DNA of 64,000 nucleotides from Koleobacter methoxysyntrophicus (GCF_017301615.1 NZ_CP059066.1:806001-870000), one strand, 5' to 3'. Positions 36,242 through 45,202 are shown, counted from the first letter of the stretch. Notes: a model not told the origin generated them from the sequence alone. Numbers and translations are program-made.

Positions 36242-38632
36242 TCAACTCCTTTCCCATACTTTAGCAACCAGGACGGTCATATCATCCCTTATATGATTGT
36301 TGCTTGCGGTCTTTACCGTTCTTAATATAGTATCGGCCATTTCCTGAGGGTTCTTTGTGTCGAGCTTTGAGATAACGTCTTTAAGCCATTCCTCCTGGTT
36401 GATATCGGAATTAACGGTATCCATCAAGCCGTCACTCATCATTATAATAAAATCACCCGCCTCTAGCTTCCTCTGTATGCTTTCAACCTGGATATCCTCT
36501 ACAATCCCTACGGGCAGTGTAGAGGCTTTAAGAACATCCACCTTTTTTCCTTTTTTAATGAAGCTGACAGGAGCACCTATTTTAACAAGATCTAATTCGG
36601 CATTATATAAATCAATCATGGCCAGGTCAATGGTTGAAAAGGTCTCCTGTAGGGACCTGAGGATCAGAGTTGAATTAATGGTCTTTATTGTGATGTCTTT
36701 ATCGAAACCGGCGCCGAGGAGCTGCTCTAATAGGGATATGGTAGCATCGCTTTCTTCTGCAGCTTCTTCCCCTATACCCATCCCATCGCTTATGGCCAGC
36801 ATAAACCGGCCGTTATCCAGTTTATTGAAAGAATATGTATCTCCCGAAATCCTGGACGTGCTTTTAGGGACCGCTGCTACACCTACGGCTACTTCATAGG
36901 ATTCTGCAGGGATAAGTCTTAACTGACATTTTCTTGCCCCATCCTTTAATGTACACCGGGAAACTTTTACAACTACCTTTTTCCCGAGGACTTCCGAAAT
37001 CACCACCGGAATTTCGGAATTACAGTGTCGTTTTCCATAACACGAACTCTTATCTATATAAACTTCTGTTTTCCCCCCTCCATAATCCATAGCAAAAACC
37101 CTGTTTGCCCTTATTCCCCGTTCTCTCAGTTTTAATGATATTCTATCTTCCAGTTCTCTATTAAACCTAAATTCCGACTTCATCTCCCGCGCAAAATCTT
37201 TGACAATACGGGATACACCCTCCAGCTGTGTAGCTACCAGTTTTCTGCTCTCCAGCATCCTCTTCTGAATATAATAATTCTTTCTATAGGTCATTATAAA
37301 GGACCTTATCATCTCGATAATTTGAGGAACTTTAACACATCTCTTATTAAAGAATTCCGAAAGATCCTGTTCATTTAGATTATCATAACTATGTTCAACA
37401 ACAGAAATCAAATCAAAAATTTCACGATAAGTTCTATAAAACTCCCTTTCCCAGCAGGTCTTAGCCATATGGCAATCCCCACATATACTGCAGCTTATCT
37501 GGGTATATAATTTTGAAAGGTTTTTTTCTCCTATAGCTTTTTCTTCAGCCGTTACACTATTAAATGCACATGCCAGCTGGTTAAGAACCCGGGACAGGTC
37601 CTTCAGCTTTTCTGAAGTCAGCTCTACCAGCCGCTGGTTTACAATATCCCTGCTTATGTCCCCTCTGCCTCCATCTGCAAAGGACATCCTTAACGGGTTT
37701 AACACCTTTTTAGGAATCATCATGAAAAACAGCAGGGCTGCAAGGAAGTCTTTGGGCGGGACAATAATACTCGTATAACTATTAATATAGAAATTCATCA
37801 GGGTAATTCCCATGAAAAACCCGGCAGCAATCCCCAACTTTCCCATTTCTCTAAATATACCGGCAAGGATTCCGCCGAAAGCATATACCCCTATTATGAC
37901 CGGAGAGGTTTTAGAAGTAATGGTATATATCAGAGGGAAGATGATGCTGCTGGTTGATGATAAGCCGACACCCCCTATATATCCCGCAAGGAAGATAACT
38001 AAAATCTCTACAATGTTTTTAATGGACAATCCGAAAATACTAAAATCGGATATGCTGACCAGTATAAGACCACCTAATATAGCAAATGGCAGGACCTTCT
38101 CTGAAGTTAAAGCCTCCCGAGCATTATTTTCATGCGTCATGACAGCAGGCATCCCGCAGCTGAAAATCAGGGATAATATTAATATCATAGCGGCTTCAAA
38201 AACGGCTATAAGGATATCGAATAACAAGAAGCCTTTAATCATAATATAGAATATACTGGATAAAAGGGTTGTTCCGAAAATAATAAAACTGGCCCCAATT
38301 AGGTTTTTTCCCCACCTTTTTATGTATGTTACATATATAATCGTGAACAGGAAAATAGAAAGGATATACCGCAAAGACTCTACCCCGGGATTGGCATAAA
38401 GTAACCCCGATATCACGCCTATACCGACTCCCAAAAAGCGTTTCCTCGATCCGCAAACACTGGCGAAGTAGGAAACACCGAAAGGAAACAGACCTTCCAT
38501 AATAGAAACCCTTCCAAGGAGAAATCCTATAATAGATAAAGAAATACCTTCCTTTAACACCGGGTTCAGCAGAATACCCGCCTTTTTATAAAAAGCTTTT
38601 TGATACAATAAAGCCTCCGTTTTATTAGTCAT
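36242..38632 (-). CDS. spoIIE: Stage II sporulation protein E, PP2C-type phosphatase
   Basis: Dephosphorylates SpoIIAA to activate sigma-F in the forespore and acts at the polar septum. 796 residues: an N-terminal membrane domain of about ten helices (residues ~25-320), a central regulatory region with a Cys cluster (CSICGDCHMAKTCW) and a C-terminal PP2C/SpoIIE phosphatase domain from about 570, with AISDGMGIGEEA and MMSDGLMDTV metal sites. Length and order match B. subtilis SpoIIE. It is divergent from the accessory region at its 5' side. Start ATG 38632 with GGCGGTG upstream. Confidence 0.96.
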   Translation of the reverse strand: MTNKTEALLYQKAFYKKAGILLNPVLKEGISLSIIGFLLGRVSIMEGLFPFGVSYFASVCGSRKRFLGVGIGVISGLLYANPGVESLRYILSIFLFTIIYVTYIKRWGKNLIGASFIIFGTTLLSSIFYIMIKGFLLFDILIAVFEAAMILILSLIFSCGMPAVMTHENNAREALTSEKVLPFAILGGLILVSISDFSIFGLSIKNIVEILVIFLAGYIGGVGLSSTSSIIFPLIYTITSKTSPVIIGVYAFGGILAGIFREMGKLGIAAGFFMGITLMNFYINSYTSIIVPPKDFLAALLFFMMIPKKVLNPLRMSFADGGRGDISRDIVNQRLVELTSEKLKDLSRVLNQLACAFNSVTAEEKAIGEKNLSKLYTQISCSICGDCHMAKTCWEREFYRTYREIFDLISVVEHSYDNLNEQDLSEFFNKRCVKVPQIIEMIRSFIMTYRKNYYIQKRMLESRKLVATQLEGVSRIVKDFAREMKSEFRFNRELEDRISLKLRERGIRANRVFAMDYGGGKTEVYIDKSSCYGKRHCNSEIPVVISEVLGKKVVVKVSRCTLKDGARKCQLRLIPAESYEVAVGVAAVPKSTSRISGDTYSFNKLDNGRFMLAISDGMGIGEEAAEESDATISLLEQLLGAGFDKDITIKTINSTLILRSLQETFSTIDLAMIDLYNAELDLVKIGAPVSFIKKGKKVDVLKASTLPVGIVEDIQVESIQRKLEAGDFIIMMSDGLMDTVNSDINQEEWLKDVISKLDTKNPQEMADTILRTVKTASNNHIRDDMTVLVAKVWERS

Positions 38633-39252
38633 ATGAACACCGCCCTTTTTAAAGAGTGTATAGTATATTGTAATTTATTCCTATGGATTATTTTGTCATT
38701 TTTAGTGTTCGGTTTTAATTTTTTTTATGACAGCAATATTTCGAAAATATAATGAATGTCTTTCTCTCAGCACATTTTAAGAGAAAATACAGAATTATTT
38801 GTCGAATCAAAAGATGACATGGAAGAAAATTTAAAACAATTCATTAATTTTGCATATAACAGTGAAATAGCTCGAATTAAATTTTGAAACACAAAACTAT
38901 TAACAAGTCTTGGACAGCCTCGCCGAAAACTGACTATCATTAACTACTTTGTCGGTAAGCTGGTCTTCAATCGTAAGTTTAGATGCTTTTGGAGAAAGGA
39001 ATATACTGTGTCTGTCAACGACTTTCACTCAACAGGCTTAGGCTTAGTATATTGAGCCCTGTGGGGTTTCACATAAGTATCGTTTCATACACAGCATGCA
39101 TTATAACCCGTTGAGGCACAGTAATTATACGGAACAGAAGGACAAGCTTATCACAATAACCAAGTGGACTGAGCCACATTATAAGCTGGTGGCAGAAATT
39201 AAAGAAAATTTTTTTCAAAAAATAAAATTTATAAGAAGGAATTTTCGATTAT
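38633..39252. other. spoIIE upstream region and decayed DNA
   Basis: The first ~170 bases probably hold the spoIIE promoter; TATACT is near 38662-38667, GACAAA (38692-38697 region) resembles half of a Spo0A box, and an exact TTTGTCGAA stands at 38798-38806. Beyond that, short frames such as one reading YTEQKDKLITITKWTEPHYK (ending at 39265) look like gene fragments, but none is recognised and all lack plausible starts. Confidence 0.4.
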
Positions 39253-39802
39253 ATGAAGAATAACGTTTCAGATTTTGCGGAAGCAGAAAACGGCCCCACT
39301 ATTATCCTTATAAAGGACGTGGCAAAAAAAATATAATGTTTATAATGTTTGGGTTGCATCGGGGGCTATTGTAGAAAGAGATGAGACCGGCATCTATAAT
39401 ACCGTATTTTTAGTAGTAGGAAAGGTGAAGTAATAGGCAAGTATAGAAAGATGCACCTCTATAGTGCCATGGATGAAGATGTAGGATTTAAAAATGGCAC
39501 GGAAATGCCTGTTTTTGATACCGAATTTGGAAAGATTGCTTTAATGACTTGCTATGACATAAGGTTTGTAGAACTCTCAAGGACATATGCCCTAAGAGGA
39601 GCTGAAACAATTATTGTTGTATCAAACTTCCCAAGGCCTAAAGTAAATCACTGGAGGGTTTTATTACAGGCAAGGGTCATTGAGAATCAACTATTTATAG
39701 TTGCATGTAATAGAGTAGGCAGTGCATTAAATTCCAGTTATTTTGGGCACTCTTTAATTATTGACCCATGGGGTGAAATAATTGCAGAGGGTGATGAAGA
39801 GG
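39253..39802 (+). pseudogene. Broken carbon-nitrogen hydrolase (nitrilase superfamily)
   Basis: Three frames together give one nitrilase: AENGPTIILIKDVAKK, then YNVYNVWVASGAIVERDETG..IYNTVFLV, then KGEVIGKYRKMHLYS and a longer block to 39802 with the catalytic Lys and Cys (LMTCYDIRF) and HWRVLLQARVIENQ. The N-terminal ~50 residues with the catalytic Glu are missing, two frameshifts split the middle, and the C-terminus is cut where a terminator hairpin begins. The enzyme cannot be active. It may have belonged to an amide/peptide-use operon with the next two genes. Confidence 0.8.
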
Positions 39803-39834
39803 ATAAAGATAGCCGCAGTGCCGGCTATCTTTAT
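39803..39834 (+). terminator. Hairpin at the nitrilase / serine hydrolase junction
   Basis: ATAAAGATAGCCG-CAGTG-CCGGCTATCTTTAT, a long perfect stem, with no T-tract on the plus strand; it precedes the ribosome binding site of the serine hydrolase. It may be the fossil end of an upstream gene or a stabiliser. Confidence 0.55.
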
Positions 39835-39851
39835 CAAAAGGAGGATTTAGC

Positions 39852-40625
39852 GTGTTTAAGAGTGAATTAAAAAGTATAATAGAAGGCGTTCGAGGTACAG
39901 TAGGGGTTATAGTAAAAGGCCTGTCTACGGGTGATATTTTTTCTTATAATGAGGGTGTTGTTTTTCCGGCAGCAAGTGTAATTAAGCTCTCGATACTATG
40001 GGCACTTTTTGAGGAAATAGAGGCTGGAAAGCTAAGCCTTGATGATGAAATAACACTTTCTGATCAACATAGAGTAGGTGGATTTGGAATACTTAAGGAA
40101 CTTCATTCAGGGTTGAATTTAACTATAAAGGACTTGGCCACGTTAATGATTATATTAAGTGATAATGTTGCTACCAATATACTAATTGATATTATTGGAA
40201 TCGAAAGAATAAATGAATCAATTAAGGGAATTGGAATGAAGAAAACTTCTTTACAAAGAAAAATGATGGATGTTCAAGCAAAACAAAGAGGTCTTGATAA
40301 TTTTACTACTCCAGAAGACACTTTAATTATATTAGAAAACTATATAAATTCTAATAAGCTATCTCAAGATAGCAGGCAGATAATGATTGATATACTAAAA
40401 AGACAACAATGCAATAATAAACTACCTGAATTTCTGCCCGAAGGCTGGGTTCTTGCCCATAAAACAGGAGATCTTCCGGGTGTTGAGCATGATGTAGGAA
40501 TATTATACACAAACAGAAAAACTGTAATAATTATTGTTATGACCAAAGACCTTATTGATAATAGGGAAGGTATTAAGTTAAATAATGAAATAGGCAGAAT
40601 TGTTTATAGCCATTTTAATCAATAG
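39852..40625 (+). CDS. Serine hydrolase, class A beta-lactamase-like, cytoplasmic
   Basis: 257 residues. All three penicillin-recognising motifs are present: S42xxK45 (ASVIK), S103-D104-N105 and K204-T205-G206. No signal peptide is seen, unusual for a true beta-lactamase, and the omega-loop Glu motif (ExxLN) is replaced by RKMMD..A..G..NFTTPED, as in the uncharacterised Beta-lactamase2 group. It may act on cytoplasmic peptides or muropeptides rather than antibiotics. Start GTG 39852 after AAAGGAGG. Intact between two broken neighbours. Confidence 0.85.
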   Translation: MFKSELKSIIEGVRGTVGVIVKGLSTGDIFSYNEGVVFPAASVIKLSILWALFEEIEAGKLSLDDEITLSDQHRVGGFGILKELHSGLNLTIKDLATLMIILSDNVATNILIDIIGIERINESIKGIGMKKTSLQRKMMDVQAKQRGLDNFTTPEDTLIILENYINSNKLSQDSRQIMIDILKRQQCNNKLPEFLPEGWVLAHKTGDLPGVEHDVGILYTNRKTVIIIVMTKDLIDNREGIKLNNEIGRIVYSHFNQ

Positions 40626-40645
40626 GATAGAAAGAAGGTTGTCAT

Positions 40646-40727
40646 ATGGACAAGAGTAAGATAAAAGATATTAAGGTTTATGTTTTAGAGCTTCCGTTAA
40701 AAAAGCAATGGAAAATTTCCCTTTATT
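40646..40727 (+). pseudogene. N-terminal stub of an enolase-superfamily epimerase
   Basis: About 27 residues (SKIKDIKVYVLELPLKKQWK) match the start of mandelate racemase/muconate-lactonising type enzymes such as dipeptide epimerases; the frame then runs into a terminator and ends at 40810. The rest of the gene (about 340 codons) is deleted. The start has AAGAAGG upstream and lies 20 bases after the serine hydrolase stop, so it was the next gene of the operon. Confidence 0.65.
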
Positions 40728-40747
40728 TGCCTGGACGTGGAAATGCT

Positions 40748-40773
40748 AACAGCCGGCAATTCGGCTGTTTTTT
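40748..40773 (+). terminator. Rho-independent terminator of the serine hydrolase operon
   Basis: ACAGCCG-GCAATT-CGGCTGT followed by TTTTTTTA. It now closes the truncated epimerase. Confidence 0.85.
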
Positions 40774-40867
40774 TATGGTATAAATTCCTCCTTCTACGGC
40801 CATTGAAATGACCTCATACTTGTTTAAATGTTTTTAGGTCATAAGATAATGAACCTCTTTATTCATA

Positions 40868-40910
40868 GTGAGACATTTTATCACGATAATTATTAAGGTG
40901 ACATTATCAC
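40868..40910. repeat. IS-end relic, related to that at 7331-7385
   Basis: AGACATTTTATCACGATAATTATTAAGGTGACATTATCAC is arranged like GTGACATTTTCTGACGATAATTA...GGTGACATTTTCT beside the first MNT-HEPN pair. No transposase gene is nearby. Confidence 0.4.
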
Positions 40911-40990
40911 AATATAATCACAAAATTTGAACTTGATACCTTGCTGATTTTACTAAAAAATGGTACACTGAAATTATGGAGGAAAGAGAT

Positions 40991-41419
40991 ATGAACAAAA
41001 GACAAATATTAAATAGTATCGCTTCAAAAAATAACATAGCCCTTATTTACATTTTCGGTTCCCAGGTTGAAGCTGGTTTGGATCTGTTAAATCAAAAACC
41101 CCCGGAACCGGTCGATCCGCTGACCGATATTGATATCGGGGTAGTTTTTAAAACTAAACTGCCCGGGCCCAAAGAAAGATATGAACTTTACAGTTCAATA
41201 TACAATCACCTGGAAGACCTGTTTAAACCTTATCCCTTAGACCTCGTTTTCCTACAAGAAACCCATTCAGTCTTTCAGGCTAATGCTATTTGCGGTCGGT
41301 GTATATACTTCTGTAGTTTAGAATTTAAAGAGGTTTATGAAGAAAATATACTTCGCCGTGCGGCTGATTTTCGGCCTTTTCTGGAAAGATATCTGGATGA
41401 AATTCTCGAGGAGGTTTAA
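40991..41419 (+). CDS. mntA: MNT-domain nucleotidyltransferase, antitoxin MntA-like
   Basis: 142 residues. The GS motif is G23-S24 (YIFGSQ) and the acidic pair D46/D48 (LTDIDIGVV); 21 residues separate them where the canonical spacing is ten, owing to an insert with NQKPPEPVD. A third acidic residue is in LDLVFLQ. The start is ATG 40991, eight bases after GGAGG; the ATG at 40976 lies in that binding site. In the HepT-MntA system MntA AMPylates a HepT tyrosine and blocks its RNase activity. Four bases before hepT. Confidence 0.86.
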   Translation: MNKRQILNSIASKNNIALIYIFGSQVEAGLDLLNQKPPEPVDPLTDIDIGVVFKTKLPGPKERYELYSSIYNHLEDLFKPYPLDLVFLQETHSVFQANAICGRCIYFCSLEFKEVYEENILRRAADFRPFLERYLDEILEEV

Positions 41420-41422
41420 AAC

Positions 41423-41848
41423 ATGCCTATTGACAAGTTGCTTATTAAGCAAAGACTTGCACTTATCGGTCAGTACCTGACTGAACTAGAAGAACTGTCA
41501 AAACTGCCTAAATCGGAATTTCTTAAAAAACGTAATGCTGCTTCATGCGAAAGTTTTCTAAGGCGGTCTCTCGAAGCTATTTTCGATATAGGCCGTCACA
41601 TTCTGGCTAAAAATGGCGGCACAAATCTGGCCCTTGAATATAAAGGCATTGCCCTCGGGCTCGCAGAAAAGCGGATAGTAAGCGAAAAGTTAAAAGACCA
41701 GCTGGTTAAAATGGCTGGGTATAGAAATAGGTTAGTCCATCTTTATCATCAAGTCTCCGATGAAGAACTGTACGAAATAATAAAAAACAACCTGTCGGAT
41801 ATAAAACAGTTTAAAGAACAGATTTTAGAATATATTTCTCAAAAGTAA
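41423..41848 (+). CDS. hepT: HepT-like HEPN RNase toxin (DUF86)
   Basis: 141 residues, all-alpha DUF86/HepT. The RX4HXY motif is exact: R101, H106 and Y108 in GYRNRLVHLYHQ. HepT cleaves tRNA or other RNA in characterised systems, and MntA modifies the motif tyrosine. The gene is directly behind the mntA-like gene (3-bp gap), with GGAGG near the mntA end as its binding site. It is a different family branch from the HEPN at 6469-6855. Confidence 0.9.
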   Translation: MPIDKLLIKQRLALIGQYLTELEELSKLPKSEFLKKRNAASCESFLRRSLEAIFDIGRHILAKNGGTNLALEYKGIALGLAEKRIVSEKLKDQLVKMAGYRNRLVHLYHQVSDEELYEIIKNNLSDIKQFKEQILEYISQK

Positions 41849-41913
41849 TTTAGATTTCAAAAGCAGTGTCAAAATAGGATCTATTTTAATTATTAGAAGT
41901 TAAATAATTATAT

Positions 41914-41946
41914 AAAAAAAAGCTGTAGCTCTAAATCGGCTACAGC
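41914..41946 (-). terminator. Terminator of the tRNA operon
   Basis: GGCTGTAGC-CGATTTAGA-GCTACAGC followed by TTTTTTTT on the minus strand, 11 bases beyond the last tRNA. Confidence 0.85.
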
Positions 41947-41957
41947 CTTTATTTTCC

Positions 41958-42033
41958 TGGTGGGCGAAACAGGGCTCGAACCTGTGACCCCCTGCTTGTA
42001 AGGCAGGTGCTCTCCCAGCTGAGCTATTCGCCC
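41958..42033 (-). tRNA. tRNA-Val (anticodon TAC)
   Basis: Cloverleaf with GGGCGAA/TTCGCCC acceptor, CCTGC-CTTACAA-GCAGG anticodon arm (TAC) and GGTTCGAGCC T-arm. The 3' CCA is encoded. Third gene of a three-tRNA cluster. Confidence 0.95.
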
Positions 42034-42037
42034 AAAT

Positions 42038-42114
42038 TGGTGGCGGCGCAGGGATTTGAACCCCGGACACTGCGGGTATGAACCGCATGCTCTAGCCACC
42101 TGAGCTACGCCGCC
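42038..42114 (-). tRNA. Elongator tRNA-Met (anticodon CAT)
   Basis: Acceptor GGCGGCG/CGCCGCC, anticodon arm TGCGG-TTCATAC-CCGCA and encoded CCA. The fully paired acceptor marks it as not initiator. A tRNA-Ile2 modified by TilS cannot be fully excluded, but the sequence resembles elongator Met. Confidence 0.92.
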
Positions 42115-42115
42115 G

Positions 42116-42192
<77 letters not shown>

Positions 42193-42304
42193 TCAGAATC
42201 CTCGAAACATCTTATATTTTATAACAAATACATTAATAAGTCAATAGATAAACAGGCCAAATTGTCGTGATTTTGTGATTAAAATATTCCAATACCCCTC
42301 TGTT

Positions 42305-43249
42305 TTAAACAGTGCTCTTTTTCATAAGACCTTCCCTTGTTATTGCCATACCTAAGAGGAGGTCGGAATCTTTCACCTTTATTTCGTCGATCTCCATTTC
42401 TTCCATTATACACAGCAGTATTCCGGCTCCGGCCGGAATAATGTCTGCCCTTTTCGGTTGAAGACCGGGTATTTTTTTTCGTTCATCCATTTTTTTTGCA
42501 AGCATTTCCCCTATTAATCCCCTTAATTGTTGTAATCCGAAGGTAAATCCCTGGATCTTTTCTATATCATAAATCTCCATTTTGAGTAACATTGCTGCGA
42601 GGGTTGTTACGGTACCTCCGACACCTATCACCTGATCGATAGGGTCAGTCTGCCTGATTTCTTTTATAAAAGGCCCTATTATCCGTTTAACCCCTTCAAG
42701 CATGGCATTATACTCTTTAACCGCTATGGGGTCAGCAGTTATATATTTTTCTGTCATTCTAACAGCGCCAACATCAAAGCTCTTAAGGACAGCGGGTTCC
42801 TTCCCTTTACCAAGTATAAACTCGGTGCTCCCTCCCCCTATATCAATAACCATTACCGGTTCGTGCTCTTCTAAGGGTTCCTCGAAAACGGCACCAATAA
42901 AACTCAATTTGGCCTCTTCTTCTCCGGAAAGGACCTCCACCGTAAGGCCCGTTGAGTCCTTAATCTCATGCAAAAATTCCTTTTTGTTTGCGGCATCCCT
43001 GACGGCACTGGTAGCAGCTACATAAAATGCAGTTATACCGAGATCTTCTCCTTTTTCCTTGAAATCCCTCAGGGTGTGTTTTGCCCGTTCTATAGACTGC
43101 CGGTTTAAAACCCCGTTCACATCGACGCCCTTCCCCAGGCGGGTAATTTCCATGAGTCTGATTAGGGGAGTAAACCTGTCCCTGTTTATCTCTAAACCCA
43201 GCATCCTTATAGAATTTGTGCCTATATCAATACAAGCAATCCTTCTCAC
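42305..43249 (-). CDS. Exopolyphosphatase / pppGpp phosphohydrolase (Ppx/GppA)
   Basis: 314 residues from GTG 43249, six bases after GGAGGG; the longer ATG frame would run into the terminator of the upstream gene. ASKHA fold with phosphate-1 loop CIDIGTNSIRML, GEEEAKLSF, and phosphate-2 VIDIGGGSTEF. It releases phosphate from polyphosphate or converts pppGpp to ppGpp; single-domain forms are usually exopolyphosphatases. It sits between yabR-like and the tRNA cluster. Confidence 0.92.
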   Translation of the reverse strand: MRRIACIDIGTNSIRMLGLEINRDRFTPLIRLMEITRLGKGVDVNGVLNRQSIERAKHTLRDFKEKGEDLGITAFYVAATSAVRDAANKKEFLHEIKDSTGLTVEVLSGEEEAKLSFIGAVFEEPLEEHEPVMVIDIGGGSTEFILGKGKEPAVLKSFDVGAVRMTEKYITADPIAVKEYNAMLEGVKRIIGPFIKEIRQTDPIDQVIGVGGTVTTLAAMLLKMEIYDIEKIQGFTFGLQQLRGLIGEMLAKKMDERKKIPGLQPKRADIIPAGAGILLCIMEEMEIDEIKVKDSDLLLGMAITREGLMKKSTV

Positions 43250-43267
43250 AAAATACCCTCCAAAATT

Positions 43268-43295
43268 AAAAGCACTTCCCAAAGGAAATGCTTTT
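43268..43295 (-). terminator. Terminator of the S1-domain gene
   Basis: AAAAGCATTTCC-TTT-GGGAAGTGCTTTT stem with TTTTAATTTT tail, minus strand. Confidence 0.75.
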
Positions 43296-43313
43296 ATTCA
43301 TTCAATTAAATAA

Positions 43314-43727
43314 CTAAAAATCTTCTCTCCTCCTGTAACCACCGGAGCCCCTTTTTGATTCATGGCTTCTCCTTAAGTCCTGCTGTCTTTCTTCACTCTC
43401 TTTAAGGAACCTGGCAAGTTTATCCTCAAAAGACATCCCTGCCTCCCTGCGGCGGTTAGACCAGTCAATCTGAACAGGCTGGGAAGTCTTTTTTTCTTTT
43501 AACTGTTTAATTGAAAGGCTTATCTTGCCTTTTTCATCTATCCCTATAACCTTAACCTTTATTTTTTCGTTGTACTTGAGGTAATTTTTTATATCCCTTA
43601 CATAGGTATCAGCTACTTCGGAGATATGAATCAGACCCGTTTCACCCCCGGGAAGTTCGACAAACGCCCCAAAATGCGTAATACCTGTTACCGTTCCTTC
43701 TACTATTTCCCCTACCCCAATCGGCAT
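43314..43727 (-). CDS. S1 RNA-binding domain protein (YabR-like)
   Basis: One S1/OB domain at the N-terminus (PIGVGEIVEGTVTGITHFGAFVELPGGETGLIHISEVAD), then a highly charged tail rich in Arg/Glu. B. subtilis yabR lies directly downstream of divIC; here the two are parted by an inserted ISAs1 element. Start ATG 43727 fits the family N-terminus; a TTG at 43736 is only three bases from GGAGG. General role in RNA binding; the exact target is unknown. Confidence 0.88.
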   Translation of the reverse strand: MPIGVGEIVEGTVTGITHFGAFVELPGGETGLIHISEVADTYVRDIKNYLKYNEKIKVKVIGIDEKGKISLSIKQLKEKKTSQPVQIDWSNRRREAGMSFEDKLARFLKESEERQQDLRRSHESKRGSGGYRRREDF

Positions 43728-43957
43728 ACCCCACAAATTCCTCCTTTAAAATTTAAAACATCACTGTTTATAATAAATATAACTCCATCATTATATATTA
43801 ACAGAATCACATTGTCAAGAAACCTCCTTACTTACTCAGGGCAAAATCATTTGGAATTTGCAAAAGCGACACATGCAAAAAAATAGGACTGGACAACCTT
43901 AAACACCTGTGATACAGTAGTTTACGAAAATATATTTACTGTATGGCAGGTGATAGA

Positions 43958-45100
43958 ATGACGACGAAAATAGAAGAATATTTTGGAGAAATTGAGGACC
44001 CAAGAGCTGATAATAAACGGCATAAATTAATTGATATTATATTTATGACAATATGTGCAGTTTTATGTGGTATAGAAGATTGGGATGAGATAGCTTTTTA
44101 CTGTCAGAAAAGAGAAAAATGGTTTTCAAATTTTTTAGAATTACCACATGGAGTGCCATCGAAAGATACCTTTAGAAGGGTAATTCAAAGGATCAGGCCT
44201 GAAGAGTTTCAAAAATGTTTTTTGAAGTGGGTAGAGGCAGTCAGAGTGATGACAAAAGGTGAGATTGTAGCGATAGATGGAAAAAGGGTAAAACGTTCGT
44301 ATAATAAGGTTGAAGGTAAAGCTGCAATACACCTTATAAGCGCATGGGCGAGTGAAAACAAACTGGTTTTAGCTCAAATAAAGACAGAAGAAAAATCAAA
44401 TGAGATAACAGCAATACCTGAACTTCTTAGAATGATAGCTATAGAAGGGTGTATAGTAACAATTGACGCGATGGGAACACAGAAGGAAATCACAAAAGAA
44501 ATAGTAGGGCATAATGCGGATTATGTATTAGCTCTTAAGGGGAACCAAGGTACTCTTCATGATGAGGTTGTAGAATTTTTTGATAAGGAAGTCATAAATA
44601 AAAGTGATAAATTACTTGAGCAGGATCTGGCGAAACATGGCTGTATAATGGATCATTTAAGAACAATAGATAAAGGTCATGGAAGGATAGAAATACGCGA
44701 CTATTATATTACTGACTATGTTAGTTGGTTAAGCCAGAAAGATGATTGGACTAAATTACAAGCAATTGGAATGGTAAAGTCAGAGAGGATTATAGGTGAC
44801 GAAAAAAGTATAGAATATCGCCATTTCATAGCAAGTATAGGACCTGATGCCAAAGAATTTGAGAGAGCTGTACGAGGTCACTGGGGAGTAGAAAACAAGG
44901 TACACTGGGTTTTGGATGTTACATACAATGAAGATGGTAGCAGGATAAGAAAAGATTATGGAGCAGAGAACATGGCATTGTTGAGGCGATTAACCATGAA
45001 TTTACTGAGAAAAGATGATACAAAATATATGAGCCTAAAGAAAAAAAGATTAAATTGTATGATTGATGAAGAGTATCTGAAGTATATATTATTTGAATAA
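43958..45100 (+). CDS. ISAs1 family transposase
   Basis: 380 residues, full length. N-terminal DDE-associated domain (KIEEYFGEIEDPRADNKRHKLIDIIFMTICAVLCG) followed by the catalytic domain: D in VAIDGKRVKRS, D in VTIDAMGTQKEI, and E in HWGVENKVHWVLDV with the GSRIRKDYGAENMALLRR tail. ATG 43958 is preceded by AGGTGAT; the frame start at 43943 is less likely. No frameshift or internal stop, so the enzyme may be active. Confidence 0.95.
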   Translation: MTTKIEEYFGEIEDPRADNKRHKLIDIIFMTICAVLCGIEDWDEIAFYCQKREKWFSNFLELPHGVPSKDTFRRVIQRIRPEEFQKCFLKWVEAVRVMTKGEIVAIDGKRVKRSYNKVEGKAAIHLISAWASENKLVLAQIKTEEKSNEITAIPELLRMIAIEGCIVTIDAMGTQKEITKEIVGHNADYVLALKGNQGTLHDEVVEFFDKEVINKSDKLLEQDLAKHGCIMDHLRTIDKGHGRIEIRDYYITDYVSWLSQKDDWTKLQAIGMVKSERIIGDEKSIEYRHFIASIGPDAKEFERAVRGHWGVENKVHWVLDVTYNEDGSRIRKDYGAENMALLRRLTMNLLRKDDTKYMSLKKKRLNCMIDEEYLKYILFE

Positions 45101-45202
45101 AACAGGGATTCGCAAGGTGAAGTATACTTGTACATAAAAATTGTTTTACTAATTCACAAATTTCATAAAAACAACATGGTAAGACGTCCGATTAAAATAA
45201 AA

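Noticed and set aside
39852-40625. Antibiotic-resistance beta-lactamase
   Set aside because: No signal peptide and no omega-loop ExxLN motif; I call it a serine hydrolase of unknown substrate.
41900-42099. Two 62-63 codon minus-strand ORFs in the tRNA cluster
   Set aside because: They lie over three clear tRNA genes and are translations of tRNA sequence.
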